Of a DNA stretch of 57,153 nucleotides, positions 44,979-53,693 are shown piece after piece. The notes below the pieces were generated by a model, which had not been told where the DNA came from, ran no database searches, and worked only from the letters and a program-made list of their open reading frames with translations. Source of the stretch: CAYQUC01 sp048061315 (lineage in GTDB: Bacteria; Pseudomonadota; Gammaproteobacteria; UBA6429; Thiohalophilaceae); assembly GCA_048061315.1 (NCBI GenBank), contig JBGMRJ010000005.1:1-57153 (forward strand), read 5' to 3'. The position numbers and the translations under genes are program-made. Every line of letters starts with the position of its first letter. Position 1 is the stretch's first letter.

Positions 44979-45431
44979 ATGTCGAAATTTAGATTTTTAT
45001 ATCGAGTAAAATTACTTTTTTCCATAATATTTATTTTTATTTTAGTGTCTTGTACCAAAGTGACTGGCGAACAACAAATTAATTTTCAAATAGTTACGAT
45101 GCAACAAGCCTTGACTGATAAATCTTTGTCAGATTTTATGCAGTTCTTTACTAGAGATTTTGTTGGAAATGAAAAACTCTCTAAAGCTGAACTGCAACAA
45201 TTAATTTATTTTCATTTTATTCGTAATCGCAATATTGAAACTTATAAATGGCAAGCAGATATTATTGTTAAAGAACAGCGAGCCGACGTAGAACTTTATG
45301 TCGTTGTGTCCGGGAGTAATAGTAATATTCCTGAGCGGGGTAGGGTATTCACAATTAAGTCATCCTGGATAAAAATTAAGGACTCATGGATGATTAATAA
45401 AGCCAGTTGGGAAGATGCGATAACCAATTAA
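44979..45431 (+). CDS. Lipoprotein with NTF2/SnoaL-like domain
   Basis: A signal peptide with lipobox LVSC (Cys near residue 25) is followed by a small alpha-beta domain (ALTDKSLSDFMQFFTRDFVG, TYKWQADIIVKEQRADVELY, DSWMINKASWED) with the outline of NTF2-like lipoproteins. I cannot assign a function. Divergent from the pseudo-M48 gene over 243 bp. Confidence 0.65.
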   Translation: MSKFRFLYRVKLLFSIIFIFILVSCTKVTGEQQINFQIVTMQQALTDKSLSDFMQFFTRDFVGNEKLSKAELQQLIYFHFIRNRNIETYKWQADIIVKEQRADVELYVVVSGSNSNIPERGRVFTIKSSWIKIKDSWMINKASWEDAITN

Positions 45432-45501
45432 TCTAATTTTAAGCTGCGTTTTATCATTGAGTGTGGATTATAGTTGGAGATGACGGAGTAGGTGGTATTT
45501 T

Positions 45502-46047
45502 TCACTTCCGACGATTACTTTTTTCAATGATGTGACTATAAACCGGGAAGGTCTTGGTATTCCGATCTTTAAAATAATAGCGTAATGTTTGTTCTATAGT
45601 TTTAAAGGCTAACTGATCCCAGGGAATGTCCTTTTCACTAAATAATTTTACTTCCAGGCTTTCAATCCCGGGAGCAAAATTCAAGTCTAATAATTCAGCA
45701 CGATACATGACATAGATCTGGCTTATGTGAGGCAGGCTGAAAACGGTATAAAGTGCTTCTATTTTAATATTGGCATTGGCTTCTTCAACACTTTCACGAG
45801 TAGCTGCTTGTTCCAGCGTTTCATTATTTTCCATAAATCCGGCAGGCAGTGTCCACATTCCTACCCGAGGTTCGATGGCACGTTTGCATAATAAGATCTT
45901 ATCTTGCCAAACTGGGAGAGTCCCCGTGACAACTTTAGGATTGACATAATGAATAATGTTACATTGGTGGCACACGTGACGGGGCAGGTTGTCTCCATCC
46001 GGAATTTCCAAAACAACGCTACTGCCACATTGATTGCAATAATTCAT
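45502..46047 (-). CDS. Nudix hydrolase with N-terminal zinc ribbon
   Basis: Cysteines CNQCG and CHQCN (residues 4-30) form a zinc ribbon; the Nudix box follows as GFMENNETLEQAATRESVEE, matching GX5EX7REUXEE. The combination resembles NudC-type and ADP-ribose pyrophosphatase-like enzymes. Substrate unknown. The ATG overlaps by one base the stop of the 71-residue gene (TAATG), so translation is coupled. Confidence 0.85.
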   Translation of the reverse strand: MNYCNQCGSSVVLEIPDGDNLPRHVCHQCNIIHYVNPKVVTGTLPVWQDKILLCKRAIEPRVGMWTLPAGFMENNETLEQAATRESVEEANANIKIEALYTVFSLPHISQIYVMYRAELLDLNFAPGIESLEVKLFSEKDIPWDQLAFKTIEQTLRYYFKDRNTKTFPVYSHIIEKSNRRK

Positions 46048-46262
46048 TATGTGACAGGTAAGTTATTTAACCACGCAGACCACTCACTATGAAGGGTCAC
46101 ATCGACGCCGTCTTGAGATGCAAGAGATTGCAAACTTGTTTGCAAGTCGTGGAGTAAACGTGAATCCATTAATTCAAAATTATCCTGAATCTGGCTATGC
46201 AAAACTTGATAGATCAGTTTTAGCTCGGAAACGGGATATTCAGTAATTAATTGTGTGGTCAT
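46047..46262 (-). CDS. Small conserved protein between yggX and Nudix genes (71 aa)
   Basis: A 71-residue helical acidic protein with no recognised domain (YPVSELKLIYQVLHSQIQD, DVTLHSEWSAWLNNLP). It lies 14 bases after yggX and overlaps the Nudix start by one base, so it belongs to that three-gene unit. Confidence 0.65.
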   Translation of the reverse strand: MTTQLITEYPVSELKLIYQVLHSQIQDNFELMDSRLLHDLQTSLQSLASQDGVDVTLHSEWSAWLNNLPVT

Positions 46263-46276
46263 ATTTTTATTCGCGA

Positions 46277-46561
46277 TTACTTTTTACCGCCAGCAGCTTG
46301 AAAACCGTCTGGTAATGAACCGAGATCACCTTCTTTAAATAAAAATCCCAGCATATGCTGTTCAATTAAATCCAGGCTGCGTGGATCAGCAGTATTAAGT
46401 GAGTTTTCGTTAATAATTGTTGTTAATCGTTCAAGCCATTTATTCCAGCCTTCCTGCGACACACTGTCATAAATGCGTTGCCCCAGTTCACCTGGGTGAG
46501 GTAGTTCTTCTAAACCTTCGGCTTCACGTTGTAGTACCTGACAAAAGACCATTCTAGTCAT
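46277..46561 (-). CDS. yggX: YggX-family Fe(II)-trafficking / oxidative-damage protection protein
   Basis: Ninety-four residues starting MTRMVFCQVLQREAEGLE; the conserved Cys7, HPGELGQRIYDSVSQEGW and the C-terminal helix LIEQHMLGFLFKEGDLG are diagnostic. YggX protects Fe-S proteins from oxidative damage. The ATG at 46561 is the family start; seven extra residues of the longer frame are leader. It is divergent from the A-type Fe-S carrier gene, both being Fe-S related. Confidence 0.92.
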   Translation of the reverse strand: MTRMVFCQVLQREAEGLEELPHPGELGQRIYDSVSQEGWNKWLERLTTIINENSLNTADPRSLDLIEQHMLGFLFKEGDLGSLPDGFQAAGGKK

Positions 46562-46747
46562 ATTGGTATTCCCATTAATCATGTTTAAAAACCGCTATTA
46601 TGACCTATATTGATGGTCAATGTGTAGTTGAAAAGTGCGTGCTGTGTTAGAATTTATTGCAGTACCTAAAAATAATCAGTAAATACAGACGAAATTTAGT
46701 GTTATATCTGATGAGTATTACTAATAAGAACATGTGGAGCATGAAAA

Positions 46748-47152
46748 ATGAATGATATGACAGCAGCGATGTTTAATACATCAATAACAGATTCTGATAT
46801 GAAGATCACGGACTCTGCAATCGAGCAAATGGCAGAATTAATTCGCAGTGGTGAAGATGATGTTCAGGCAATTCGAGTATTTGTTTCCGGTGGTGGTTGT
46901 GGTGGTATGACCTACGGTATGACCTATGCTGAGTCACCATCGAAATTTGATAAAATTAAAACTGCTGATGGCTTCAAACTGTATGTTGATGCAGTAGCCT
47001 TAGGTTATTTAAAAGGGTGTGAAGTTGATTTTGTAAATGACGGTGTTAATAGCAGTTTTGTTTTTAATAATGTCTTTCAAAGTGTCGGCGGCTCAGGTGG
47101 TTGTAGTGCTTGTGGTGGTGCTAGCGGCGGTGGTGGTGGTTGCGGCGGTTAA
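46748..47152 (+). CDS. A-type Fe-S carrier (HesB/IscA/ErpA-like) with glycine-rich tail
   Basis: The family core is present: MKITDSAIEQMAELI, FVSGGGCGGMTYGMTYAES, ALGYLKGCEVDFVND and SFVFNNVF. The first Cys ligand is in GGGCGG. The C-terminal pair, CGC in IscA/ErpA, reads GCSACGG (CxxC), followed by a Gly/Cys-rich tail to residue 134. It therefore belongs to a divergent ErpA-like subfamily. A-type proteins shuttle [2Fe-2S] or [4Fe-4S] clusters to apo-enzymes. The start at 46748 has a GGAGC box 11-15 nt upstream; an imperfect hairpin follows the gene. Confidence 0.85.
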   Translation: MNDMTAAMFNTSITDSDMKITDSAIEQMAELIRSGEDDVQAIRVFVSGGGCGGMTYGMTYAESPSKFDKIKTADGFKLYVDAVALGYLKGCEVDFVNDGVNSSFVFNNVFQSVGGSGGCSACGGASGGGGGCGG

Positions 47153-47223
47153 ATATTATTCATAACGGCAATATCCGTAACAGTCGTTAATTATCTTGAA
47201 ACTACCTTAAAAATTATCTTTAG

Positions 47224-47259
47224 TGTCTGGCAATTTGTTTTCAAACGAATTGTCAGACA
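47224..47259. terminator. Imperfect long hairpin after the A-type carrier gene
   Basis: TGTCTGGCAATTTG pairs with CGAATTGTCAGACA over about 14 bp with two G-T pairs and a short loop. It is followed by TTTAATG, a weak T-run, so it is either a terminator of the Fe-S carrier transcript or a leader structure of the ATP-grasp gene (start 47293). Confidence 0.45.
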
Positions 47260-47292
47260 TTTAATGTCAACACACTTTAAAACCCAATTATT

Positions 47293-48570
47293 ATGAATAT
47301 TAATCAACAACATCAAAATCGTATTTTGTTGATTGCTCCCCATGGTAGTTATCGTACTTTTGCATTTATTAATGCTGCTCGTCAAAAGGGAATTGAGGTG
47401 TTAATTGCATCTGAAGGAAAACATTCTGTTGTAAGCGCTTATTCTGAAGGATTGCACATTAAATTTGATGAGCCAGATTTAGCGATTAAAAAAATGTTGC
47501 ACGAGGCATCAAAAAACCCATTTACTGCGGTTATCGGAACAGATGATTCTACCACTGAGCTTGCCGCTAAAGTATCGAAGATTTTAGGTCTTGAGCATAA
47601 TGAACCAATGTCAGTTGAAATTGCGAAAAGAAAAGATCTGGCTAGGACATGTTTACGTGATGCCGATGTTAAAATTCCAAATTTTGTTATTATCAATATT
47701 GCTCAAGATAGTGTTGAGCAGATTTCTAATATTAAATTTCCAGTTGTTGTAAAACCGATTGGCTTATCAGGAAGTCTGGGTGTTATTCGTGTTGATGATG
47801 AGCAAGCATTAGAAAAGACATGCCGTCGAGTTGCAACAATAATACGACAGGATAAAAAATTATCTGCTGAAAATTACCAATACTTGTTACTAGAAGAATT
47901 TATTGCAGGTGATGAAATTGCAGTCGAGGGAATTTTAATAGATGAAAAATTCACCCTTCTTAGTATTTTCGATAAACCGGACCCACTTAACGGACCTTAT
48001 TTTGAAGAAACGTATTATATTACCCCTTCAAAATTAACCGAGTCGCAGCAACAAGAATTAATAGCAACATTACAATCAGCATGTGATGCTTATGGTTTAC
48101 GGCATGGACCCATTCATGCTGAATGTCGTATAAACGAAGACGGTATCTGGGTTATTGAAATTGCAGCCCGTACTATTGGTGGCCTGTGTGGACGATTATT
48201 ACAATTTGGAACCGGACTTAGTTTGGAAGAATTGGTTCTAGCTCACGCGATAGGGGAATCAATACCAACGATTGAACAGTTACCACATGACAAAGCATCG
48301 GGTGTTTTAATGATACCGATACCGAAGCATGGCATTTTAAAACGGGTGGAAGGCTTATTAGCGGCACAAAATATTCCACTGATTGATGATGTTAGTATTC
48401 AAATTCAGGAAGGGTATGAAGTGATACCCTTACCTGACAACTCAAGTTATCTTGGGTTTATATTTGCATCCGGTAGTTCAACTCAGGAAGTGGAACAGGC
48501 ATTACGAAAAGCACATGAGTGTTTAAATATTATTATTGCACCGTTACTTTTTAAAGCCAACGTGGCATAA
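47293..48570 (+). CDS. ATP-grasp enzyme (carboxylate-amine ligase-like)
   Basis: A 425-residue ATP-grasp protein. A Rossmann-like N-terminal domain (RILLIAPHGSYRTFAFINAA) leads into the ATP-grasp core: FPVVVKPIGLSGSLGVIRVD (Lys and Gly-rich loop), LLLEEFIAGDEIAVEGIL, PIHAECRINEDGIWVIEIAA (metal Glu and Asn region) and RTIGG. It resembles carbamoyl-phosphate synthase/BacD-type carboxylate ligases, but the substrate is not identifiable. It lies 26 bases before the radical SAM gene, so the two are likely co-transcribed. Confidence 0.85.
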   Translation: MNINQQHQNRILLIAPHGSYRTFAFINAARQKGIEVLIASEGKHSVVSAYSEGLHIKFDEPDLAIKKMLHEASKNPFTAVIGTDDSTTELAAKVSKILGLEHNEPMSVEIAKRKDLARTCLRDADVKIPNFVIINIAQDSVEQISNIKFPVVVKPIGLSGSLGVIRVDDEQALEKTCRRVATIIRQDKKLSAENYQYLLLEEFIAGDEIAVEGILIDEKFTLLSIFDKPDPLNGPYFEETYYITPSKLTESQQQELIATLQSACDAYGLRHGPIHAECRINEDGIWVIEIAARTIGGLCGRLLQFGTGLSLEELVLAHAIGESIPTIEQLPHDKASGVLMIPIPKHGILKRVEGLLAAQNIPLIDDVSIQIQEGYEVIPLPDNSSYLGFIFASGSSTQEVEQALRKAHECLNIIIAPLLFKANVA

Positions 48571-48595
48571 AAATGAATTCTTTTAGGAAAATATT

Positions 48596-49690
48596 ATGAT
48601 CCAGATGTCAACAACGAACAAAATGGATAATTCGGAGAAATCTGAAAACCCGCAATACAAATTAATTGAGACCGGCTTACAAGAGAAAATGGACGATGGC
48701 ACAACGCGATGTAACTTGTGTTTATGGCGTTGTCGGTTACGACACGGCCAACGTGGATTTTGTCAGGCTCATGTTAATCGACACGGTACATTATATAATT
48801 TATCGTATGGCATAATTTCAGCTATTGAAATCGGGAAAATTGAAGATAAACCGGTAAAACATTTTCAGCCTGGAACCAAAATTATGTCTATTGGCAGTTA
48901 TGGCTGTAGTTTTCGCTGTGATGGTTGTCATAATTTAACGATATCCTGGGGGACGCAAACGCTGGATGAACTCGCAAAAGGAATTTCAACAGAGGCTTTT
49001 GTTTCTCCCGAAGAAATTGTTGCAACTGCATTACGCCATAAAGTGCAAGGGATTGCATTTACCTATTCTGAGCCTGCAGTGTGGCTAGAGTATGTTATCG
49101 ATGTGGCAAAATTTGCCCGGCAAGCCGGATTATATTTAGTTTATGTTTCCAATAGTTTTGTAACTGACGAAGCGCTGGAATTAATGGCTCCCCACATTGA
49201 TGTATTGTGTTCCGATGTTAAAAGTCTGGATAATGATTTTTATTATGATATTTGTAAAAAAGCCAAAGTGTCTGAAATATTGGGCTCGATTAAAAAAGCT
49301 CATCAGCTAGGAATGCATGTTGAAACGCGAACTAATATAATTCCGGGTAAAAATGATAATCTGGAAATGTTACGAGAAACTGCAATCTGGATTCGTGATA
49401 ATCTTGGTGCGACAAGTCCCTGGCACATCACCCGATTTTTCCCGGCTTTTAAATTAAGTCATATACCGGCAACACCCAGTGAAATCATGTGGCAAGTGCA
49501 TGATGTTGCTCGCGAAATTGGTTTAACTAATGTTTATGTTTATGATGATAAAGGCTGTGATTGTGCTGATAGTAATTTACCGGTGTCGACTTTTTTACAA
49601 GGTGATGAAAACTCAATTCACCAGGTTAAAAAATGCGTTGCAGAGTGTTGTGGCGACGATGGTATATTACTCAAAAAATATGAAGAATAA
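48596..49690 (+). CDS. AmmeMemoRadiSam-type radical SAM enzyme
   Basis: Radical SAM protein of the family found with AMMECR1 and Memo proteins. An N-terminal Cys region (CNLCLWRCRLRHGQRGFCQA, residues 39-58) precedes LYNLSYGIISAIEIGKIEDK and the radical SAM motif GCSFRCDGCHN (CxxxCxxC), the [4Fe-4S]/SAM site. TYSEPAVWLEY and SDVKSLDNDFY are also family features. Extra Cys residues near the C-terminus (KGCDCADSN, CVAECCGDDG) suggest a second cluster. No AMMECR1 or Memo gene is seen next to it; an ATP-grasp gene precedes it. Confidence 0.85.
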   Translation: MIQMSTTNKMDNSEKSENPQYKLIETGLQEKMDDGTTRCNLCLWRCRLRHGQRGFCQAHVNRHGTLYNLSYGIISAIEIGKIEDKPVKHFQPGTKIMSIGSYGCSFRCDGCHNLTISWGTQTLDELAKGISTEAFVSPEEIVATALRHKVQGIAFTYSEPAVWLEYVIDVAKFARQAGLYLVYVSNSFVTDEALELMAPHIDVLCSDVKSLDNDFYYDICKKAKVSEILGSIKKAHQLGMHVETRTNIIPGKNDNLEMLRETAIWIRDNLGATSPWHITRFFPAFKLSHIPATPSEIMWQVHDVAREIGLTNVYVYDDKGCDCADSNLPVSTFLQGDENSIHQVKKCVAECCGDDGILLKKYEE

Positions 49691-49700
49691 TTTTTAACCC

Positions 49701-49730
49701 TAAAATACAGTATCAGTTCACTGTATTTTA
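49701..49730. terminator. Hairpin after the radical SAM gene
   Basis: TAAAATACAGT (49701-49711) and ACTGTATTTTA (49720-49730) form a perfect 11-bp stem with an eight-base loop, ten bases after the radical SAM stop codon. The second arm provides a TTTT run. Probable terminator for the ATP-grasp/radical SAM transcript. Confidence 0.6.
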
Positions 49731-49804
49731 TTGTGGTTTAGGAAAGTTTATTTAATGCATTGAATACTACCAATGCACTGCTCAGATTAATTAATAAAAA
49801 TCAA

Positions 49805-50076
49805 CACTGTTGCCCCATTTAACTTTCTAACGAGAACATAACGGAGGATATGGAACCGGTGCAGCCTGCTAAAGACCGTCTGCTTCAGGGACAGCCCAGG
49901 CTGCCCTCTCTTACTTCGCAATTCACCTTGTGAAGCAGTCGAGCGGCCAGGGATGGCGAATAGCGAGTCTTTAGCAGGCTGCACCGGTTTCATGTCCGGA
50001 TTGCACCATTTGACTTAAAACGTATGTACAGCCTATGTTTAAACTACTTTCGTTTAAAGTTAACGGGACAGTAGTG
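49805..50076 (+). mobile_element. MITE-like element, copy 1
   Basis: Non-autonomous element of 272 bp with terminal inverted repeats: left CACTGTTGCCCCATTTAAC, right GTTAACGGGACAGTAGTG. It contains a 23-bp perfect internal stem (arms 49854-49876 and 49967-49989) enclosing a 36-nt core (49931-49966) identical to copy 2, plus about 40 nt not present in copy 2. No transposase is encoded; any frame across it is a by-product of the repeat. No clear target duplication is visible. It fills most of the 460-bp gap between the radical SAM gene and the pentapeptide gene. Confidence 0.82.
49854..49989. repeat. Internal 23-bp stem of MITE copy 1
   Basis: Perfect inverted repeat: left arm 49854-49876, right arm 49967-49989. 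Compared with copy 2, positions 4, 8 and 15 of the stem differ and each change is matched on the opposite arm, keeping full pairing. A second short pair, CTGCTTCA/TGAAGCAG, lies inside. Confidence 0.85.
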
Positions 50077-50150
50077 ATAAACAAACTAAAGTCATTAGCT
50101 GACTTTGCCGTTATCTAGAGTTATCGATTCTAAATATAAAAGTGATTGTT

Positions 50151-50492
50151 ATGACTGAATTACCAAAAATATCCCAGGATCCGCTATATCAATTATTACG
50201 ACAAGGTGAAATTGAAGAATTCAATAAGCGACGGTTAGCAGGGGAATCCTGTGATCTGGTTAACTGCGATTTTCGAAATGTTGATCTTCGAAAAATTAAT
50301 GCTGATGGTCTTGATTTTAGTGGTTGTTACTTTCGGCAAACGGATTTACGTGGCGTTGACTTGTCCAGGTCAAAATTGCCAGGAGCCAGTATTAATGGTG
50401 CACGGGTTTCCGGTGTGTATTTTCCAACTGAATTGTCTGCTGCTGAAATAAATTTATCGATTACTTACGGTACCCGGATGCGTTATTCTTAA
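50151..50492 (+). CDS. Small pentapeptide-repeat protein
   Basis: A 113-residue protein with pentapeptide-type A(D/N)LXX repeats in the middle: CDLVNCDFRNVDLRKINADG, LDFSGCYFRQTDLRGVDLSR and SKLPGASINGARVSGVYF. Such repeats form a right-handed quadrilateral beta-helix. The ATG at 50151 is preferred to the GTG at 50142. Function unknown; it is not one of the long Qnr-type proteins. It follows MITE copy 1. Confidence 0.75.
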   Translation: MTELPKISQDPLYQLLRQGEIEEFNKRRLAGESCDLVNCDFRNVDLRKINADGLDFSGCYFRQTDLRGVDLSRSKLPGASINGARVSGVYFPTELSAAEINLSITYGTRMRYS

Positions 50493-50506
50493 AACCGATA
50501 ATCAAT

Positions 50507-51991
50507 TCAGGATGAACAGCTAACCGCAACTGAGTTGGCCCAATTGGGCGGCACATCTGCATAATGCTGCATATCAGGATGTTCATCATAAGGATTTTGT
50601 AATACCGTTAATAAGCGATCTATTTCTGAATAATCTTTTTCGTCGCGAGCTTTCCGAATGGCTATTTCGGCAATATAGTTTCTCAATATAAATTTTGGAT
50701 TACAGGAATTCATTGTTATTTTACGTTTCTGATCATTTGAATTTTCCTGTTTTAATCTGGCGCAGTATACATTAGCCCATTCGTCCCATGCCGCAATATC
50801 AATAAAGTCATCGCGAATTCCGTTATTATCGTGAATGTTGTCACTTGAAAAATTACTCAGGGAACGAAAAAAACGTGTGTAGTCACTGCCATTTTTTTCC
50901 AGTAATGCCAGTAGTGTGTTAATTAATTTTAAATCATTATTTTCGGATTGGCTAAATCCGAGTTTTTGTTGCATTAAAAATACATATTCATTGATAAAGG
51001 CTTTTTCGTATAAAGCTAAACATGATTTTGCATCATCAATTGTCATTAATGGCAGTAATGCCTGAGCTAAACAACTTAGATTCCATAATCCAATATTGGG
51101 TTGTTCTTTAAAAGCATAACGACCACTGTGATCTGAGTGGTTACAGATAAAATTCGGATCATATTTTTCGAGAAATCCAAACGGACCATAGTCCAGGGTT
51201 AATCCTAAAATTGACATATTATCAGTATTCATAACGCCGTGTGCAAAACCCACGGCTTGCCAGTGTGCGATTAATTTGGCAGTTCGAATAACAACTTCAC
51301 TAAGCCAATCGACATATTTTGAAGTATTGTTTTTAATGTCAGGAAAATAATGGTTTATGGTGAAATCTGCCAGTGTCTTTAGTTGTTCATGTTGATCCCG
51401 ATAATAAAAAATTTCAAAACTTCCAAAGCGAATGTGGCTTGGTGCCATCCTGATTAAAAAGGCACCTGTTTCTATTGTTTCACGATAAATTTCATCATCT
51501 GATCCAATGATACACAATGCTCGTGTCGTATCGATGGATAATCCAGCCATTGCTTCACTGCACAAATATTCACGTATGGTTGAGCGTAATACCGCACGGC
51601 CATCGCCATCGCGTGAATAAGGGGTTAAGCCTGATCCTTTTAATTGCAAGTCCCAATGTTCACCTCGGTTATTGATTACTTCCGTTAATAAGATTGCGCG
51701 GCCATCACCTAGTTGCGGGTTATAGCCTCCAAATTGATGTCCTGAATATAACATGGCTAGTGGATCAGTATGAGGAAAGGGCTTTTTGGCTGTGATACAA
51801 TCGATGAAATCCTGATCGGGTATGAAACTCTGATCAAGATCGATTAACCCGGCAGCCTGTTGATTAAAGCTCACTAAATAATGGGGTAATTTAAACGGCG
51901 TTGGTTTGACATTAGTATGAAACTGATTCGATAATCTTCCAAAGCGATTATCAAATTTTAAATTAAGAAATTGTTGTAAGTTATCAGACAT
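50507..51991 (-). CDS. selO: Protein adenylyltransferase SelO (YdiU/UPF0061)
   Basis: Pseudokinase that transfers AMP to Ser, Thr or Tyr of redox proteins. It is 494 residues (E. coli YdiU 478). Family segments are AMLYSGHQFGGYNPQLGDGR, HWDLQLKGSGLTPYSRDGDG, RAVLRSTIREYLCSEAM, HGVMNTDNMSILGLTLDYGP and the C-terminal SCSS (the Cys is selenocysteine in animals). Secure. Confidence 0.93.
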   Translation of the reverse strand: MSDNLQQFLNLKFDNRFGRLSNQFHTNVKPTPFKLPHYLVSFNQQAAGLIDLDQSFIPDQDFIDCITAKKPFPHTDPLAMLYSGHQFGGYNPQLGDGRAILLTEVINNRGEHWDLQLKGSGLTPYSRDGDGRAVLRSTIREYLCSEAMAGLSIDTTRALCIIGSDDEIYRETIETGAFLIRMAPSHIRFGSFEIFYYRDQHEQLKTLADFTINHYFPDIKNNTSKYVDWLSEVVIRTAKLIAHWQAVGFAHGVMNTDNMSILGLTLDYGPFGFLEKYDPNFICNHSDHSGRYAFKEQPNIGLWNLSCLAQALLPLMTIDDAKSCLALYEKAFINEYVFLMQQKLGFSQSENNDLKLINTLLALLEKNGSDYTRFFRSLSNFSSDNIHDNNGIRDDFIDIAAWDEWANVYCARLKQENSNDQKRKITMNSCNPKFILRNYIAEIAIRKARDEKDYSEIDRLLTVLQNPYDEHPDMQHYADVPPNWANSVAVSCSS

Positions 51992-52130
51992 TGATGTTAG
52001 TGGCTTTAATTAAAATGGCTATTTTACAGTGACATCCAAATATTAACGACCCTGTATATTTTAGGTGATATAATCGAATACAAGTTATTGAACTTATTTA
52101 TTTTAAAATTTATCTATATAAGGTTCTATT

Positions 52131-52925
52131 TTGGAAAATACCATTCATTCAACTGCCATTATTTCAAACAAAGCAATTCTTGGTGAAAGTAATACTATTG
52201 GCGCTTTTGTTATTATTGAAGATGATGTGGTATTAGGTTCAAATAATATTATTCATGCTCGCTGTAGTATAAAAAAAGGTTCTCGAATTGGCTCGAATAA
52301 TGTAATTCATGAAGGTTGTATATTTAGTGGTGATCCACAAGATACCAGCTTTAAAGACTGTGCGACTCAAACAGTGCTTGGTAACGACAACGTTCTTCGA
52401 GAATATGTCATTATTCATCGAGGTAGTTCAACACAAACCAGTACTCAAATTGGCGATAAAAATTATCTCATGAATGGCGTGCATTTAGGTCACGACTGTA
52501 TTTTATCAAATAATATAATAATGGCTCCCTATGCAGCTCTAGCAGGCCACGTTGCTGTTGAAAATAATGCATTTATTTCTGGTGGTGTTATGGTTCATCA
52601 ATTTACAACTATTGGCTGTTTCGCCATGGTTGGTGGTAATAGTAAAATTACTCGAGGTGTTTTGCCCTATATGATTACTGACGGCGTACCGGGTTCAGTT
52701 AAAGGATTAAATAGTGTTGGCCTTCGGCGGGCTGGTTTTTCATCAAATAGTGTTAAAAGTTTAAAGCAGGCATTTCAAATATTATTTCCTAAAATTATCA
52801 ACCCGGAATTGAACTCCTTGGACGGTATCTTAGTGGCGTTACAAAAAATAAAAACGCCAGAAGTTGAGCATTTAATAAATTTTATAAAATCACAAAAACG
52901 AGGATTTCACAGAGTTAAACGATAA
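52131..52925 (+). CDS. lpxA: UDP-N-acetylglucosamine O-acyltransferase (LpxA)
   Basis: First step of lipid A synthesis: transfer of a 3-hydroxyacyl chain from acyl-ACP to UDP-GlcNAc. It is a left-handed hexapeptide helix of 264 residues (E. coli 262). The catalytic His is in GVHLGHDCIL, and GGVMVHQFTTIGCFAMVGG and RGVLPYMITDG are typical. The start is TTG at 52131, supported by AAGG at 52120-52123; there is no earlier in-frame ATG. Unlike most gammaproteobacteria it is not next to lpxD, fabZ or lpxB in this window, so it is either relocated or a second copy. Confidence 0.9.
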   Translation: MENTIHSTAIISNKAILGESNTIGAFVIIEDDVVLGSNNIIHARCSIKKGSRIGSNNVIHEGCIFSGDPQDTSFKDCATQTVLGNDNVLREYVIIHRGSSTQTSTQIGDKNYLMNGVHLGHDCILSNNIIMAPYAALAGHVAVENNAFISGGVMVHQFTTIGCFAMVGGNSKITRGVLPYMITDGVPGSVKGLNSVGLRRAGFSSNSVKSLKQAFQILFPKIINPELNSLDGILVALQKIKTPEVEHLINFIKSQKRGFHRVKR

Positions 52926-53006
52926 ATATTCGATTATTTTGTGCTAAATGTTTGATTTTCTGTATAAATTTGTATTTATCTCAATATAGATGACTTGAAA
53001 TACTAT

Positions 53007-53024
53007 GTTTCAACCCCATGAAAC
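53007..53024. promoter_or_regulatory. Small hairpin in the fabA upstream region
   Basis: GTTTCA-ACCCCA-TGAAAC, a 6-bp inverted repeat in the 247-bp gap before fabA. It lacks a T-run, so it is unlikely to be an lpxA terminator. It does not match the usual FabR or FadR sites. Confidence 0.2.
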
Positions 53025-53172
53025 GGTAAAATACCTGTTTTTTAAATACCCAGAATTTAATTTGGAAAAGTGTGTAATAAATAAATATTTAAATCGTAAT
53101 TATTCACTGCCCCATGTTGTAGTAAGAGCTTTATCCTTACTATCGAATTACAATTAGTTTAAAGAGTTATCA

Positions 53173-53691
53173 ATGGAAAATAAAAATAGTTTCTCAAGAG
53201 AAGACATTATAAAATGTGGCCACAGTGAACTTTTTGGTCCTGGAAATGCGCAATTACCATTACCGCCGATGCTTATGTTTGATCGAATTCCACGCATCAA
53301 TACTGAAGGTGGAAAATACGGTAAAGGTGAGATCATCGCTGAGTTGGATATTAATAAAGATCTATGGTTTTTTGCCTGTCATTTTGAAGGTGATCCGGTT
53401 ATGCCAGGTTGTTTAGGTTTAGATGCAATGTGGCAGTTGTTGGGGTTTTATCTGGGATGGTTGGGTGGTCCGGGTCAGGGGCGAGCATTAGGTTCTAAAG
53501 AAGTTAAATTTACCGGGCAAGTAACACCGGATAAAAAACTGGTGACCTATCATATTCATATCAAACGAACAATTATGCGGAAATTATACATGGGTATTGC
53601 TGATGCCGTAATGAGTGTTGATGGTGAAGATATATATACTGCAAATGATCTTCGTGTTGGTTTGTTCGCTAAAGCTGAGGAAGGAGCATAA
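53173..53691 (+). CDS. fabA: 3-hydroxydecanoyl-ACP dehydratase/isomerase
   Basis: Makes and isomerises the C10 double bond for unsaturated fatty acids. It is 172 residues (E. coli 172). GHSELFGPGNAQLPLPPMLM and the active-site segment FFACHFEGDPVMPGCLGLDA (catalytic His and downstream Asp) are conserved. It is separated by two bases from fabB, the classical fabA-fabB pairing of gammaproteobacteria. Secure. Confidence 0.96.
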   Translation: MENKNSFSREDIIKCGHSELFGPGNAQLPLPPMLMFDRIPRINTEGGKYGKGEIIAELDINKDLWFFACHFEGDPVMPGCLGLDAMWQLLGFYLGWLGGPGQGRALGSKEVKFTGQVTPDKKLVTYHIHIKRTIMRKLYMGIADAVMSVDGEDIYTANDLRVGLFAKAEEGA

Positions 53692-53693
53692 CA

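Noticed and set aside
49787..50000. Open frame across MITE copy 1 and a similar one across copy 2 (56840-57022), which encode related short peptides
   Set aside because: Both follow from the repeated stem and core sequence; they have no ribosome binding site, are on opposite strands relative to the window, and the similarity is that of the element itself.
49805..50076. Target duplication for MITE copy 1
   Set aside because: The flanks (AAAAATCAA and ATAAACAAA) agree at only six of nine A-rich positions, which is no better than chance in this sequence.
50507..51985. Possible selenocysteine in SelO
   Set aside because: The C-terminal residue is an ordinary Cys codon followed by two Ser codons; no in-frame TGA.
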